Positions 42,558 through 52,093 of a stretch of DNA of 64,000 bases are shown in pieces (the stretch's first letter is position 1; every line of letters begins with the position of its first letter). Below the pieces are notes generated by a model, which had not been told where the DNA came from, searched no databases, and saw nothing but the letters and a program-made list of their open reading frames with translations. The position numbers and the translations under genes were made by a program. Origin of the DNA: Sphingomonas aerolata (GTDB lineage Bacteria; Pseudomonadota; Alphaproteobacteria; Sphingomonadales; Sphingomonadaceae); contig NZ_PZZN01000001.1 of NCBI RefSeq assembly GCF_003046295.1, positions 950,812 to 1,014,811 of the forward strand, written 5' to 3'.

Positions 42558-43513
42558 GCGGCGGCCTCCATCGACGTCTGCGCGATATCGCGCCGCCGCG
42601 CCGCATACAGGCATGCGACGACGATGACACCCGCGCCGCACGCGGTAAACGCCGACACCCGCTCCCCGAACACCAGATAGCCGAGTCCCGCGGCATAGAC
42701 GAACGAGCTATATTCGGTCGTCGCGAGAAATCCCGTGTCGCCGTGCGCATAGGCCCAGCCGAGCAGCCACAGCGACGCGGTCGCCAGCCCCGCCGCCAGC
42801 AACAGCCGCGGCCATGTCGCCGCATCGGGCACCACCGCCAGCCACGGCGCCGCGAGCGCGAGCGTCGCGGTCACCACCAGCGCCTGGAAGAACGCGATCT
42901 CGCCCGGCCGCGCCGCCTGCGCCTGCACCCGCGCGATCACCAGATTGACCGCATAGAGCAGCGCCGATCCGAGCACCGCCGCGACCCCCGTCAGGCTCGC
43001 CGCCCCCGCCGCACCCTCGCGGCCATGCCCGATCATCACGATCCCGACCCCGCCCAGCGCCAGGATCGACGCGACCACGACCCGGCGCCCGACCCGCTCG
43101 CCGAGCGTGACGGCGGCGAGCAGCAGCGCGAGGATCGGCGAGATGTAGGTCAGCGAAATCGCCTGCGCCATCGGCACGCGCGCCAGCCCCCAGAAGAACA
43201 GCAGCGCCATCGCCGCGGTCACCAACCCCCTGGCCAAATGGAGTTTCAGCGCCCGCCCGCTCGGCCGCCCGCTCCGCCCGAGCTTCCAGGCGACCGCCCC
43301 CAGCCCGACACTCGCCATCTGCCGCCAGAGCAGCGCGTTATACACCCCGATCCCCAGCACCAGCGACTTCATCACCGCGTCCATCACCGAGAACAACCCG
43401 ATCCCGAGCGCGGCGACAGCAAAGGCCAGCGCAGGCGAAACGCTGCGCCCCCTCACGCCGCCCGCCCCGCCGCCGAGAAGATTACGATACCCATCCCCCC
43501 GCTTAACCGGCAT
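42554..43513 (-). CDS. EamA/DMT family transporter
   Basis: The protein has up to 319 residues with ten TM segments in two EamA repeats. Typical motifs are SLTYISPILALLLAAVTLGERV and the second-repeat ATTEYSSFVYAAGLGYLVFG. Drug/metabolite efflux is the family role. The start could be further inside (GTG near 43456), since the first 20 residues are glycine-rich and poorly conserved in kind. Confidence 0.88.
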   Translation of the reverse strand: MPVKRGDGYRNLLGGGAGGVRGRSVSPALAFAVAALGIGLFSVMDAVMKSLVLGIGVYNALLWRQMASVGLGAVAWKLGRSGRPSGRALKLHLARGLVTAAMALLFFWGLARVPMAQAISLTYISPILALLLAAVTLGERVGRRVVVASILALGGVGIVMIGHGREGAAGAASLTGVAAVLGSALLYAVNLVIARVQAQAARPGEIAFFQALVVTATLALAAPWLAVVPDAATWPRLLLAAGLATASLWLLGWAYAHGDTGFLATTEYSSFVYAAGLGYLVFGERVSAFTACGAGVIVVACLYAARRRDIAQTSMEAAA

Positions 43514-43540
43514 CCCCCACCGGCGCCATCATCGTCGGGG

Positions 43541-43738
43541 GCGGCAGTTCGCCCGCAAAAGCGGGGGCCCAGAGCCAAGCACCGCCACGCCCCTCCCGCT
43601 CGTGCTGAGCGAAGTCGAAGCACTGCCAAAACCCGAAACGTCCGTCAGCCCACCCCGTCATCCTGACGAAAGTCAGGATCCAGAGCCAAGCAGCACCACC
43701 CCCGCCGCCCTGGATCCTGACTTGCGTCAGGATGACGG
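43541..43738. repeat. Composite repeat gap: half D, half C (C3) and full B (B6)
   Basis: A family D half arm (TTCGCCCGCAAAAGCGGGGG) lies at about 43547, a family C half copy (CGTGCTGAGCGAAGTCGAAG) at 43601, and family B with both arms at 43656-43738. The 273-bp gap holds no credible gene. Confidence 0.85.
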
Positions 43739-43786
43739 AAGGTGAGGGCGACGCCCGGCTCCGCCAACCGCCCAATAAGACCCCGC

Positions 43787-44926
43787 TTATTCCGCCGCCA
43801 TCTCCGGCACCAGCGCCGCGACCGCCGCATCCGCCGCCTCGATCTCCGCCGCCTTGGCCTCGACCAGCTTGACGATGTGGTTCACCATGTCCGCGTCCTG
43901 GACATGATGGTCGGTGACCCCCGACAGATACACCATGTGCTTGCCGTTGCCGCCGCCGGTGATCCCGATATCGGTCTCGCGCGCCTCGCCCGGCCCGTTC
44001 ACGACGCAGCCGAGCACGCTGAGCGACATCGGCGTGCGGATATGCTGCAACCGCTCCTCGAGCGCCTGGACGGTACGGATCACGTCGAACCCCTGCCGCG
44101 CGCAGGACGGGCACGACACGACGCGCACGCCGCGGTTGCGGATGCCGAGCGCCTTCAAAATCTCGAACCCGACGCGCACTTCCTCCTCGGGCTCGGCCGA
44201 GAGCGACACGCGGATCGTGTCGCCGATCCCGTACCAGAGCAGGCTGCCCATCCCGATCGCCGACTTGACCGTGCCGCCGACGAACCCGCCCGCCTCGGTG
44301 ATGCCGAGGTGCAGCGGGCAGTCGACCTGTTCGGCCAGCTGCTGATAGGCCGCGACCGCGAGGAACAGGTCGGAGGCCTTCACTGCGACCTTGAACTCGT
44401 GAAAGTCATGGTCCTGCAGCAACTTGATGTGATCAAGCGCCGATTCGACCAGCGCATCGGGGCACGGCTCGCCATATTTCTCGAGCAGATGCCGCTCGAG
44501 GCTCCCGCCGTTCACGCCGATCCGGATCGCGCAGCCATTGGATTTCGCCGCGTCGACGACCTCCTTCACGCGGCTCGCCGAGCCGATATTGCCCGGGTTG
44601 ATCCGCAGGCACGCCGCCCCCGCATCCGCCGCCTCGAGCGCGCGCTTATAGTGGAAATGGATATCCGCGACGATCGGCACGCGGCTCGCGCGGACGATCT
44701 GCTTCAGCGCGCTGGTCGATTCGACGTCGGGACAGCTGACGCGGATGATGTCGACGCCCGCCTCTTCGCAGCGGCGGATCTGGTCGACCGTCGCCTTGAT
44801 GTCGTCGGTCGGCGTGTTGGTCATCGTCTGCACGGTGACGGGCGCATCGCCGCCGACGGGGACGTTGCCAACCATGATCTGGCGGCTCGTACGGCGGGTG
44901 ATATCGCGCCAGGGACGAAGGGACAT
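43787..44926 (-). CDS. ispG: 4-hydroxy-3-methylbut-2-en-1-yl diphosphate synthase (GcpE)
   Basis: The 379-residue protein opens [20 protein letters not shown] and has the [4Fe-4S] ligand motif [15 protein letters not shown] and a third cysteine in [11 protein letters not shown]. It performs the penultimate step of the MEP isoprenoid pathway, which feeds the carotenoids made by genes elsewhere in the window. GAGGAA RBS precedes the ATG. Confidence 0.96.
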   Translation of the reverse strand: MSLRPWRDITRRTSRQIMVGNVPVGGDAPVTVQTMTNTPTDDIKATVDQIRRCEEAGVDIIRVSCPDVESTSALKQIVRASRVPIVADIHFHYKRALEAADAGAACLRINPGNIGSASRVKEVVDAAKSNGCAIRIGVNGGSLERHLLEKYGEPCPDALVESALDHIKLLQDHDFHEFKVAVKASDLFLAVAAYQQLAEQVDCPLHLGITEAGGFVGGTVKSAIGMGSLLWYGIGDTIRVSLSAEPEEEVRVGFEILKALGIRNRGVRVVSCPSCARQGFDVIRTVQALEERLQHIRTPMSLSVLGCVVNGPGEARETDIGITGGGNGKHMVYLSGVTDHHVQDADMVNHIVKLVEAKAAEIEAADAAVAALVPEMAAE

Positions 44927-45041
44927 GAAGATTCCTCGTGGGTTCACCGCCGTATATAGCGGCTGGACGCGGCGAGCGAAACAACGCTGGCACATGCCAC
45001 CGCACGGCCATAGGTTGCCGCCTCACCCCGGAGCCCGATCG

Positions 45042-45563
45042 ATGACCCTGTCCCTCTACGATGCGACGATCCCCTCCAACCTCCAGGTCCTGCGCGCGCT
45101 CGACGCGCTGCTCGACAAGGCGGAAGGCTTCGCCGCCGAGCGCGGGATCGACCCCGCCACGCTGATCGACGCAAGGCTCGCCGACGATATGCTCCCCTTC
45201 GGCTATCAGGTGAAGTCGTGCGTCGCGCATTCGGCGGGCGGCGTGCAGGGCGTCCGCGACGGCGTCTTCTCCCCCGATCGCAGCGCCTGGCCGACCGATT
45301 TCGCCGGGCTCCACGCCGCGGTACAGGGCGCGATCGCGACGCTCGAGGGCTATGACCCGGCCGAGTTCGATACGCTCGCCACCGCCGCGACGAAGTTCGA
45401 ATTCGGCAGCTATGTCATGCCCTTCACCGGCGCCAACTTCCTGCTGTCCTTCTCGCAGCCCAATTTCTACTTCCACGCCAGCATCGCCTACGCGATCCTG
45501 CGCGCGCAGGGCGTCCCGCTCGGCAAACGCGACTTCCTCGGCGTCCCCCGCATGGCCGCCTGA
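45042..45563 (+). CDS. DUF1993 family protein
   Basis: The 173-residue protein begins MTLSLYDATIPSNLQVLRAL and ends in FSQPNFYFHASIAYAILRAQ, hallmarks of the DUF1993 family, which adopts a DinB-like four-helix bundle. Function unknown. It stands alone with its own RBS (GGAG). Confidence 0.9.
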   Translation: MTLSLYDATIPSNLQVLRALDALLDKAEGFAAERGIDPATLIDARLADDMLPFGYQVKSCVAHSAGGVQGVRDGVFSPDRSAWPTDFAGLHAAVQGAIATLEGYDPAEFDTLATAATKFEFGSYVMPFTGANFLLSFSQPNFYFHASIAYAILRAQGVPLGKRDFLGVPRMAA

Positions 45564-45647
45564 CCGGGCCGGGCCGGGCGGGCCCGCGCCGGCGTGACGG
45601 GGCAGCGCGTGCTTGCAGCCCCGTCACCCGCCGCCTAGGGCGCTGCG

Positions 45648-46829
45648 ATGACCCGGCATTACGGCATGGACTGGCTGCGGATCGGCGCCTTCGCCCTGCT
45701 GATCCTTTACCATATCGCGATGGTCTTCGTGCCGTGGAACTTCCATGTGAAGTCGCTGCATGTCGAGGACTGGGTCCGGTTGCCGATGCTCGCCACCAAT
45801 GCGTGGCGGCTGACGTTGCTGTTCGTCGTCTCGGGCTATGCCAGCCGCGCGCTGCTGCGCCGGTCGAGCGGCCCGGTCCGCTTCTTCGCGACGCGCTGCT
45901 ACCGGCTGCTCGTACCGCTCGCCTTCGGCATCCTCGTCATCGTCCCCCCGCAACCCTGGGTCGAGCTCGTCACCCGGCATGGCTATGCGGGCAGCTACTG
46001 GACCTTCTGGACGCACGACGCCTTCCGCTTCGCCCCGCTCGACGGCCTGTGGCTGCCCGCCTGGAACCACCTCTGGTTCGTCGTCTATCTCTTTGTCTAC
46101 ACGACAGTCCTGACGCTCGGCGTCGCGCTAGTCCGGGGCCCACGCAGCCTGCGCAGCCACCAGAATGTCCGCAGCCGCGGCGCGCAGCGGCTCTTCGACC
46201 GCGTCTTCGGCGGCTGGTTGGTGCTGCTCCTGCCGCTCGCCTGGCTCATCTTCGTCCATGGCTGGTGGTTCCAGATGGCGGCCGAGAGTCAGGCGCTGCT
46301 CGGCGACTGGATCGCGCACATCACCTATTTCCCCGCCTTCCTGTTCGGCTTCGGGCTCGCGCGCTCCGAACCCGCGATCGCCGCGATCGCGCAGCTGTGG
46401 AAGATCGGCGCCGGGCTCGCGCTGCTCGGCTATGCGACGATCCTCGGCATAGAGCTCGGCTGGCCCGCCGGGGTTGCGAAGCCGCACTGGCTCTATACCG
46501 CCTACGGCATCGCGCATGCCCTTGAACAATGGGGCGGAATCGTCGCGCTGATCGGGCTCGCCGAACGCCATCTCAACCGCGACCATCGCTGGCGGCCGAT
46601 GCTGACCGAGGCGGTGTTCCCTTTCTACCTGATCCACCAGACGATCATCGTCCTCGTCATGTACGCGCTGCTCCCCGCCGGCCTTCCCGGCTGGGCGGAG
46701 TTCCTGGTGCTGCTCGCCTCGACGCTGATCGGCTGTTTCGCCTTCTACCGGATCGGCCGCAGGGTCGCCCCCTTGCGCCCGCTGATCGGGCTGCGTCTCC
46801 ACCTTCGTCCCACCCCGCCAACCTTGTGA
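45648..46829 (+). CDS. Acyltransferase 3 family membrane protein
   Basis: The 393-residue protein has ten or so TM segments. The family start GMDWLRIGAFALLILYHIAM contains the active-site histidine (YH), and LFVVSGYASRALLRR is also typical. These O-acyltransferases modify polysaccharides, peptidoglycan or osmoregulated glucans. It may form an operon with the isoaspartyl peptidase 8 nt downstream. Confidence 0.88.
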   Translation: MTRHYGMDWLRIGAFALLILYHIAMVFVPWNFHVKSLHVEDWVRLPMLATNAWRLTLLFVVSGYASRALLRRSSGPVRFFATRCYRLLVPLAFGILVIVPPQPWVELVTRHGYAGSYWTFWTHDAFRFAPLDGLWLPAWNHLWFVVYLFVYTTVLTLGVALVRGPRSLRSHQNVRSRGAQRLFDRVFGGWLVLLLPLAWLIFVHGWWFQMAAESQALLGDWIAHITYFPAFLFGFGLARSEPAIAAIAQLWKIGAGLALLGYATILGIELGWPAGVAKPHWLYTAYGIAHALEQWGGIVALIGLAERHLNRDHRWRPMLTEAVFPFYLIHQTIIVLVMYALLPAGLPGWAEFLVLLASTLIGCFAFYRIGRRVAPLRPLIGLRLHLRPTPPTL

Positions 46830-46837
46830 AAGCCCCC

Positions 46838-47767
46838 ATGCCCCAACCCAACTGGACCCTCGTCATCCACGGCGGCGCGGGCAAGCTCGACCGCGAAATG
46901 CTCTCTGCCGATCAGGATTCGGGCGCGCGCGCCGGCCTGTCGCGCGCACTCGACGCCGGCTCCGCGGTGCTTTCGGGCGGCGGCACCGCGCTCGACGCGG
47001 TCGAGTCCGCGGTCCGCGTGCTCGAGGATGATCCGCACTTCAATTCGGGCCGCGGCGCGGTCTTCACGCATGACGGCGGGATCGAGCTCGACGCCGCGAT
47101 CATGGACGGCCGCACGCGCGCCGCAGGCGCCGTCGCCGCCGCCACCGCGACTCGCAGCCCGGTCGGCCTCGCCCGCGCGATCCTCGACGACGGCCGCCAC
47201 GTCTTCCTCGCAAGTACCGGCGCCAACGCGTTTTCGCGCGAACACGGCCTCGAACAGGCGGATCAGGACTGGTTCGCCACCAACGAGCGCCGCCGCCAGT
47301 TCGCCGAGCTCCAGGCGAGCGGCGACATGTTCGACGTCGACATGAAATACGGCACCGTCGGCGCGGTCGCCTGCGACACGAACGGCCATGTCGCCGCCGC
47401 CACCTCGACCGGCGGCGTCACCGGCAAGCGCTGGGGCCGGATCGGCGATTCGCCCGTCATTGGTGCTGGCACCTTCGCCGACGACCGCGCCTGTGCGGTG
47501 TCGTGCACCGGCTCGGGCGAGTTCTTCCTGCGCGTCGGCGTCGGGCATGAGATCGCCGCGCGCGTCCGCCTGACCGGCGAACCGCTCCAGACCGCGACCG
47601 AGGCGGTCCTCGCCGAGGTCCGCGCGCTGGGCGGCACCGGCGGCGCGATCGTCGTCGCCCCCGATGGCAGCATGGCCTGGTCGTTCACCACGCCCGGCAT
47701 GTACCGCGGCACCGCGTCCGCAAAGGGCGCGCGCAGCGTCGCCATCTACGCTAGTGAGCAGGCATGA
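46838..47767 (+). CDS. Isoaspartyl peptidase / L-asparaginase (Ntn hydrolase)
   Basis: The 309-residue protein begins WTLVIHGGAGKLDREML. The autocleavage site with the nucleophilic threonine is KYGTVGAVACDTNGHVAAAT, and substrate-binding motifs GKRWGRIGDSPVIGAG and SCTGSGEFFLR follow. It hydrolyses beta-aspartyl dipeptides and asparagine. It overlaps the S1/P1 nuclease gene by 4 nt (ATGA). Confidence 0.93.
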   Translation: MPQPNWTLVIHGGAGKLDREMLSADQDSGARAGLSRALDAGSAVLSGGGTALDAVESAVRVLEDDPHFNSGRGAVFTHDGGIELDAAIMDGRTRAAGAVAAATATRSPVGLARAILDDGRHVFLASTGANAFSREHGLEQADQDWFATNERRRQFAELQASGDMFDVDMKYGTVGAVACDTNGHVAAATSTGGVTGKRWGRIGDSPVIGAGTFADDRACAVSCTGSGEFFLRVGVGHEIAARVRLTGEPLQTATEAVLAEVRALGGTGGAIVVAPDGSMAWSFTTPGMYRGTASAKGARSVAIYASEQA

Positions 47768-48630
47768 TTCGCAAGCCCCTGACCGCGCTCGGCCTGCTCG
47801 CCGCGACCGCGCTGACCGCCGCCCCCGCCACCGCCTATTGGGAATATGGGCATGAGACGGTCGCGCAGATCGCCTATGCCAATGTCGCGCCGCGCACGCA
47901 GGTCGCGATCCGCCGCATCCTCGCGCAGCAGGCGCTGCTCGACACCCCCGAATGCCCCGCCGGCACGATCGAAGAGGCAAGTGTCTGGGCAGATTGCATA
48001 AAGCCGCTCAAGACCGCCGACGGCAAGTCGCGCTTCGGCTTTGCGTACAGCTGGCATTACCAGAATGTCGATGTCTGTGGGCCATTCGACCTGACGCCTG
48101 CCTGTAAAGACGGCGACTGCGTTTCCGCGCAGATCGATCGCGACGTGACCCTGCTCCGCGACCGCAAGACCTCGTCGCACGACCGCGTCCAGGCGCTCGC
48201 CTTCCTCATCCACTTCGTCGGCGACCTCCACCAGCCGCTCCACGCGGGCGATCGCCACGACAAGGGCGGCAACGACGTGAAGACCGATTACGGCATCTAC
48301 GCCCCCGCCCGGCTCAATCTCCACTCGGTCTGGGACGGCACGCTCGCCGAGCGCGCAATCTCCGCGCCGCCCTCGCTCGTCCGCCGCTACCCCGCCGCCG
48401 AACGCGCGCGCATCGCAGCGGGCACCGTCGCCGACTGGAGCCGCGAAAGCTGGCAGGTCGCGCACGACGTCACCTATGCCTCGGCGCTGGGCGGCGACGC
48501 CTGCGCCCCCGTCCCCCCGCGCGTAAAACTCGACGAAGCCACGATCGCCCGCATCGCCCCCGTCTCCCGCGAAGAAGTCCGCAAAGGCGGCCTCCGCCTG
48601 GCAAAACTCCTAGACAAGGCCCTGACCTAA
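47764..48630 (+). CDS. Secreted S1/P1 nuclease
   Basis: The 288-residue protein's signal peptide (LTALGLLAATALTAAPATA) is followed by a mature N-terminus starting near Trp (YWEYGHE), the zinc-binding residue of this family. Other zinc ligands are WHYQNVD, LIHFVGDLHQPLHAGDRHDK and NLHSVWDGTL. It degrades single-stranded nucleic acids, liberating phosphate. Coupled to the peptidase gene. Confidence 0.94.
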   Translation: MIRKPLTALGLLAATALTAAPATAYWEYGHETVAQIAYANVAPRTQVAIRRILAQQALLDTPECPAGTIEEASVWADCIKPLKTADGKSRFGFAYSWHYQNVDVCGPFDLTPACKDGDCVSAQIDRDVTLLRDRKTSSHDRVQALAFLIHFVGDLHQPLHAGDRHDKGGNDVKTDYGIYAPARLNLHSVWDGTLAERAISAPPSLVRRYPAAERARIAAGTVADWSRESWQVAHDVTYASALGGDACAPVPPRVKLDEATIARIAPVSREEVRKGGLRLAKLLDKALT

Positions 48631-48633
48631 AAA

Positions 48634-48705
48634 ACCCCTCTCCCCTCGGGGGAGAGGGAGGGGGCCATGCGCCCTTGCGCATGGGAGGGTGAGGGCACGA
48701 GGCTC
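48634..48705. repeat. Family A hairpin repeat, copy A8 (possible tol-pal terminator)
   Basis: The only copy outside the GTA region. On the minus strand it reads as a double hairpin followed by TTTTTT, 149 nt past the pal stop and against the convergent S1/P1 gene. Confidence 0.9.
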
Positions 48706-48724
48706 AAGACGCCCCCAGCCCAAA

Positions 48725-48821
48725 GTCATTCCCGCGAAGGCGGGAACCCAGACCGGCTACCCTCGCGACCATGCCCGACGGTCAGCCAGTCTGGATCCCC
48801 GCCTCCGCGGGGATGACGGCA
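48725..48821. repeat. Family D palindromic repeat (D1)
   Basis: Arms CATTCCCGCGAAGGCGGGAA and GATCCCCGCCTCCGCGGGGA flank a spacer with CCAGAC...GTCTGG pairs. It lies between S1/P1 and pal. Confidence 0.9.
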
Positions 48822-48853
48822 GGAAAGGCCCCCGAAGGGCCCGCCCCCAGTCC

Positions 48854-49381
48854 TCAGTTCAGCACGATCGTAACCGCCCGGCGATTCTCCGCCCAGGCCG
48901 CATCGTCCGACCCCTGCGCCACGGGCCGCTCCGACCCATAGCTGATCGTCGTCATCCGCGACGCCGACACGCCGCGTGCCGCCAGATAGTTCTTCGCCGA
49001 ATTGGCCCGCCGGTCGCCCAGCGCCAGGTTATACTCGCGCGTGCCGCGCTCGTCGCAATGCCCCTCGATCGTGATCCGGACATTGGGGTTGCGCGCCAGC
49101 CACTCGGCCTGGCTGTCGAGGATCGCGCGCGCGGTCGGATCGATATCGTACATGTCGAGCGCGAAATTGACCGTGTTGCTCTGCACCGAGCGACGGAAAT
49201 CGGCGTCCGACCCGGGCACGATCGCGCCGTTCGCGCCGCCATTGGCCAGCCCGCCGCTCGGATCGACGCCCGCCGACGAATCGACGGGGGCGGGCGGCAG
49301 GGTCTCGGGCCGCTTCTTGGCGCAGCCCGCGACGGCGATCAGCGCGGTCGCGCACAGCAGCGTTGTCGTAAACTTGGCCAT
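48854..49381 (-). CDS. pal: Peptidoglycan-associated lipoprotein Pal
   Basis: The 175-residue lipoprotein has lipobox VAGC in residues 16-20. An OmpA-type peptidoglycan-binding domain follows, with VRITIEGHCDERGTREYN and LAARGVSASRMTTISYGSE. It anchors the outer membrane to peptidoglycan and binds TolB. It is the last gene of the tol-pal operon, 52 nt after tolB. Confidence 0.96.
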   Translation of the reverse strand: MAKFTTTLLCATALIAVAGCAKKRPETLPPAPVDSSAGVDPSGGLANGGANGAIVPGSDADFRRSVQSNTVNFALDMYDIDPTARAILDSQAEWLARNPNVRITIEGHCDERGTREYNLALGDRRANSAKNYLAARGVSASRMTTISYGSERPVAQGSDDAAWAENRRAVTIVLN

Positions 49382-49433
49382 CACATCTTCTCCCGTGGTC
49401 GGAACATATTCCAACATAGATTACATAATCGGT

Positions 49434-50993
49434 CTAGGGCCGCAGCGGGCCCCAGGCTGGATCCGACCCGTCGAGCGGAGTCGGAATCTTGCGCTCGTTG
49501 ACGCCCGTCAGGTCGACGGACCACAGGTCCGCCTTGCCGCCGCCGCCGCGTCCCGAGCGGAAGAAGTTGATCACGCGGCCGTTCGGCGACCAGCTCGGCC
49601 CCTCGTCCTGCCAATCGTTGGTCAGCAGCTTCTCGCCCCCGCCGCTCGGGCTCATGATCCCGATCCGGAACCCCCCGCCGAGCTTGGTGAACGCGATCAG
49701 GTCGCCGCGCGGGCTCCACACCGGCGTCGCATAGCGCCCGCCGCCAAAGCTGATCCGCTGCTGGTTCGATCCGTCGGCGTTCATGACATAGATCTGCTGC
49801 CCGCCCGACCGGTCGCTCTCGAACACGATTCTGGAGCCGTCGGGCGAATAGCTCCCGCCCGTGTCGATCCCCGGCGAATTGGTCAGCCGCTGCGGCGCGC
49901 CGCCCTGGCTCGACACGCGGTACACGTCGGTATTGCCGCCCTGCGCCATCGAGAACAGGATGTTGCGGCCATCGGGCGAGAAGCGCGGCGCGAAGGTCAG
50001 GCTGGCATTCTGCACCACCAGCCGCTGCCGCCCGGTGCCGATGTCATAGACATAGATCGCCGGCCGGTTGTTCACATAGCTCATATACACGATCGACTGC
50101 TGGTTCGGCGCAAAGCGCGGCGTCAGCACGATCGACTGGCCGTTCGTCAGGAAGCGGTGGTTGGCGCCGTCCTGGTCCATGATCGCCAGCCGTTTGATGC
50201 GGCGGTTTTTGGGTCCGGTTTCCGAGACATAGACGACGCGACTGTCGAAATAGGCGCCCTCGCCGGTCAGTCGCGTATAGACCATGTCCGCGCATTTATG
50301 CCCGGCACGCCGCCAGTCCGACGGCGGCACGACGAACCCCTGTCGGGTCAGCTCGGCGCGCGACGACACGTCGTACAGATAGCAGCCGACCGTCAGGTTC
50401 CCGTCGCCATTCGCGCGGATGAAGCCCTGCACCAGCGCCTGCGCACCCGTGCTGCCCCAGTAATCGAACCCTGGTGCGGTAACCTCGGGAAAGCCGATCG
50501 CGCGCAGCTGGCCGGGGGCGAGCGGCGTGAACAGCCCCGAATTGCGCAGGTCGTTGGTGACGATATCGGCCAGCTGCCGGCCGAGCACGTCGGTCGACCC
50601 CGCCGGCGTCGACACGACCGCGGACGTCGGCATCACCGGCACCGCGATCGGCATCGGCGCGGAGATCCCGCCCGTCACGTCGACCACCAGCCCGCCGGAC
50701 TGATCGTCCGCTGCGGCGGGCGCCCCGGCCTGCGGAACCGGCGTAGGTGCGGTCTGCGCACTGGCCGCACCGCCGGCAACGAGCGCCAACACGCCCACCG
50801 AAGCGAGCACCGCCCTCACCCCAGACCCCACCCCGGCGAAGGCCGGGGCCCAGTTGGGGGACGCTGCTGCAAGCACGGTGCGCGCCGTCACGAAGACCTC
50901 TCCACCTGGGCCCCGGCCTTCGCCGGGGAGGAGGCTGGAGATCATGGCAGGCCGGCGGGGGGATAGCGATCGGAACATAACGGACATCCTCAT
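49434..50993 (-). CDS. tolB: Tol-Pal system beta-propeller protein TolB with a repeat in its leader
   Basis: The 519-codon frame has a TolB amidohydrolase-like N-domain (LGRQLADIVTNDLRNSGLF) and WD40-like propeller blades (FAPRFSPDGRNILFSMAQGG, SYSPDGSRIVFESDRSGGQQ). Residues about 22-55 are encoded by an inserted family E palindrome, so the secretory hydrophobic core (VLASVGVLALVAGG) begins at residue 62 rather than near 8. The ATG given overlaps the tolA stop (ATGA). A GTG at 50819 would give a normal signal peptide and could be the working start. Downstream protein seems complete. Confidence 0.93.
   Translation of the reverse strand: MRMSVMFRSLSPRRPAMISSLLPGEGRGPGGEVFVTARTVLAAASPNWAPAFAGVGSGVRAVLASVGVLALVAGGAASAQTAPTPVPQAGAPAAADDQSGGLVVDVTGGISAPMPIAVPVMPTSAVVSTPAGSTDVLGRQLADIVTNDLRNSGLFTPLAPGQLRAIGFPEVTAPGFDYWGSTGAQALVQGFIRANGDGNLTVGCYLYDVSSRAELTRQGFVVPPSDWRRAGHKCADMVYTRLTGEGAYFDSRVVYVSETGPKNRRIKRLAIMDQDGANHRFLTNGQSIVLTPRFAPNQQSIVYMSYVNNRPAIYVYDIGTGRQRLVVQNASLTFAPRFSPDGRNILFSMAQGGNTDVYRVSSQGGAPQRLTNSPGIDTGGSYSPDGSRIVFESDRSGGQQIYVMNADGSNQQRISFGGGRYATPVWSPRGDLIAFTKLGGGFRIGIMSPSGGGEKLLTNDWQDEGPSWSPNGRVINFFRSGRGGGGKADLWSVDLTGVNERKIPTPLDGSDPAWGPLRP
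50826..50934. repeat. Family E palindrome inserted within tolB (E1)
   Basis: Inverted arms CCCCGGCGAAGGCCGGGGCC and GGCCCCGGCCTTCGCCGGGG are separated by about 55 nt. The element adds an in-frame 109-bp block to the tolB leader. Confidence 0.93.
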
Positions 50994-52066
50994 CCGGGAA
51001 GCTTGTAACGCAGGCTGAAATTGCTCCAGCCATTCTGCACGTCATACAGGTCGTCGGGCAAACCGCGCAGCGGCGAACAGCCCGTGAAGGTCGCGATCGC
51101 GAGATCGTCGACGCGGTCGACATAGCGCCTGTTCTCGTCGTCGACGCCGGCATGCCCGGTGATCGTCGGCCGCGACTTCAGCGTCCCGTCGCGGTTGAGC
51201 TTCAGGTTGATCGTCACGCGGATCCGCTCCGCGCCCGGCCCCGGCGTCACCTGCCGGTTCGCGCAGGGCTGCACCTGCCGCAGGATCGCCGAGCCGATAT
51301 TGGCCGCCGCCTGCGCGCCGAGCTTGGCCGCCTTGGGCGCTTCCGACTTGCTAGGCGACGGATCCGCCGACAGGCCCTTCAGGAAGTTGTCGCCCAGCCG
51401 TGACCCGCGCGGCCGCGCCGCCTTCGCGTCCGCGGTCGATCCGCTGCCCTTGGTCGCCGAAGGCTTGGCGGGCTTTGCCGAAGACGCCGCACTCTTGGCG
51501 GGTGCCGCGTTCGACTTGGCCGCGCTCTTCGCCGGTGCCGCCTTGGCGGGCGATGGCTTGGCCGCCGGTTTCGCGGGCGCAGGCTTGGATTTCGCCGGGC
51601 TCGGCTTGGCCGGCGCAGGCTTGGCCACCGGCTTGGGAACGGGCGCAGGCTTCGCCACCGGCTTCGGCGGCGCGGGCCTGGGCTTGGCCACCGGCTTGGG
51701 CTCGGGCTTCGGCTCGGGCTTGGGCGCCGGTTTGGGCGGCGCAGGTTTGGGCGCAGGCTTGGGGGGCGCCGGCTGCGGCGCAGGCGGCACCGGATCCGGC
51801 TGCGGCTCGGGCTCGGCCTCCTGCGGCGCGGGCGGTGCCGCATCCTCGGGCGTGCCCTCGTCGGGCGCGACCGATTCGGCGGGCGTCTCCGCCGATTGCG
51901 GCGCGATCGCCTCGAGCGCCACGTCGGGCACCAGGCTGATGTCGATCGGCTGCTGGACAATCTTGGGCGGCTCGGGCGTGTCGAGAAACCCGACCGACAA
52001 CAGCGCGAACAGCACGACATGCCCGACCAGCGCGACGCCGAACCCGATCTTTTCGGAGCGATCCAT
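50990..52066 (-). CDS. tolA: TolA energy-transducing protein
   Basis: The 358-residue protein has one TM helix (ALVGHVVLFALLSVGFL). A very long Lys/Pro/Ala-rich periplasmic region follows, with dozens of PKPAPKP-like steps, then a TolA/TonB C-terminal domain (RIRVTINLKLNRDGTLKSRP and SPLRGLPDDLYDVQNGWSNF). It spans the periplasm to contact TolB/Pal. An upstream TTG would add two residues; the ATG is preferred. Stop overlaps tolB. Confidence 0.94.
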   Translation of the reverse strand: MDRSEKIGFGVALVGHVVLFALLSVGFLDTPEPPKIVQQPIDISLVPDVALEAIAPQSAETPAESVAPDEGTPEDAAPPAPQEAEPEPQPDPVPPAPQPAPPKPAPKPAPPKPAPKPEPKPEPKPVAKPRPAPPKPVAKPAPVPKPVAKPAPAKPSPAKSKPAPAKPAAKPSPAKAAPAKSAAKSNAAPAKSAASSAKPAKPSATKGSGSTADAKAARPRGSRLGDNFLKGLSADPSPSKSEAPKAAKLGAQAAANIGSAILRQVQPCANRQVTPGPGAERIRVTINLKLNRDGTLKSRPTITGHAGVDDENRRYVDRVDDLAIATFTGCSPLRGLPDDLYDVQNGWSNFSLRYKLPG

Positions 52067-52093
52067 CACCAAGGGCCCATCACCGCCGCGACA

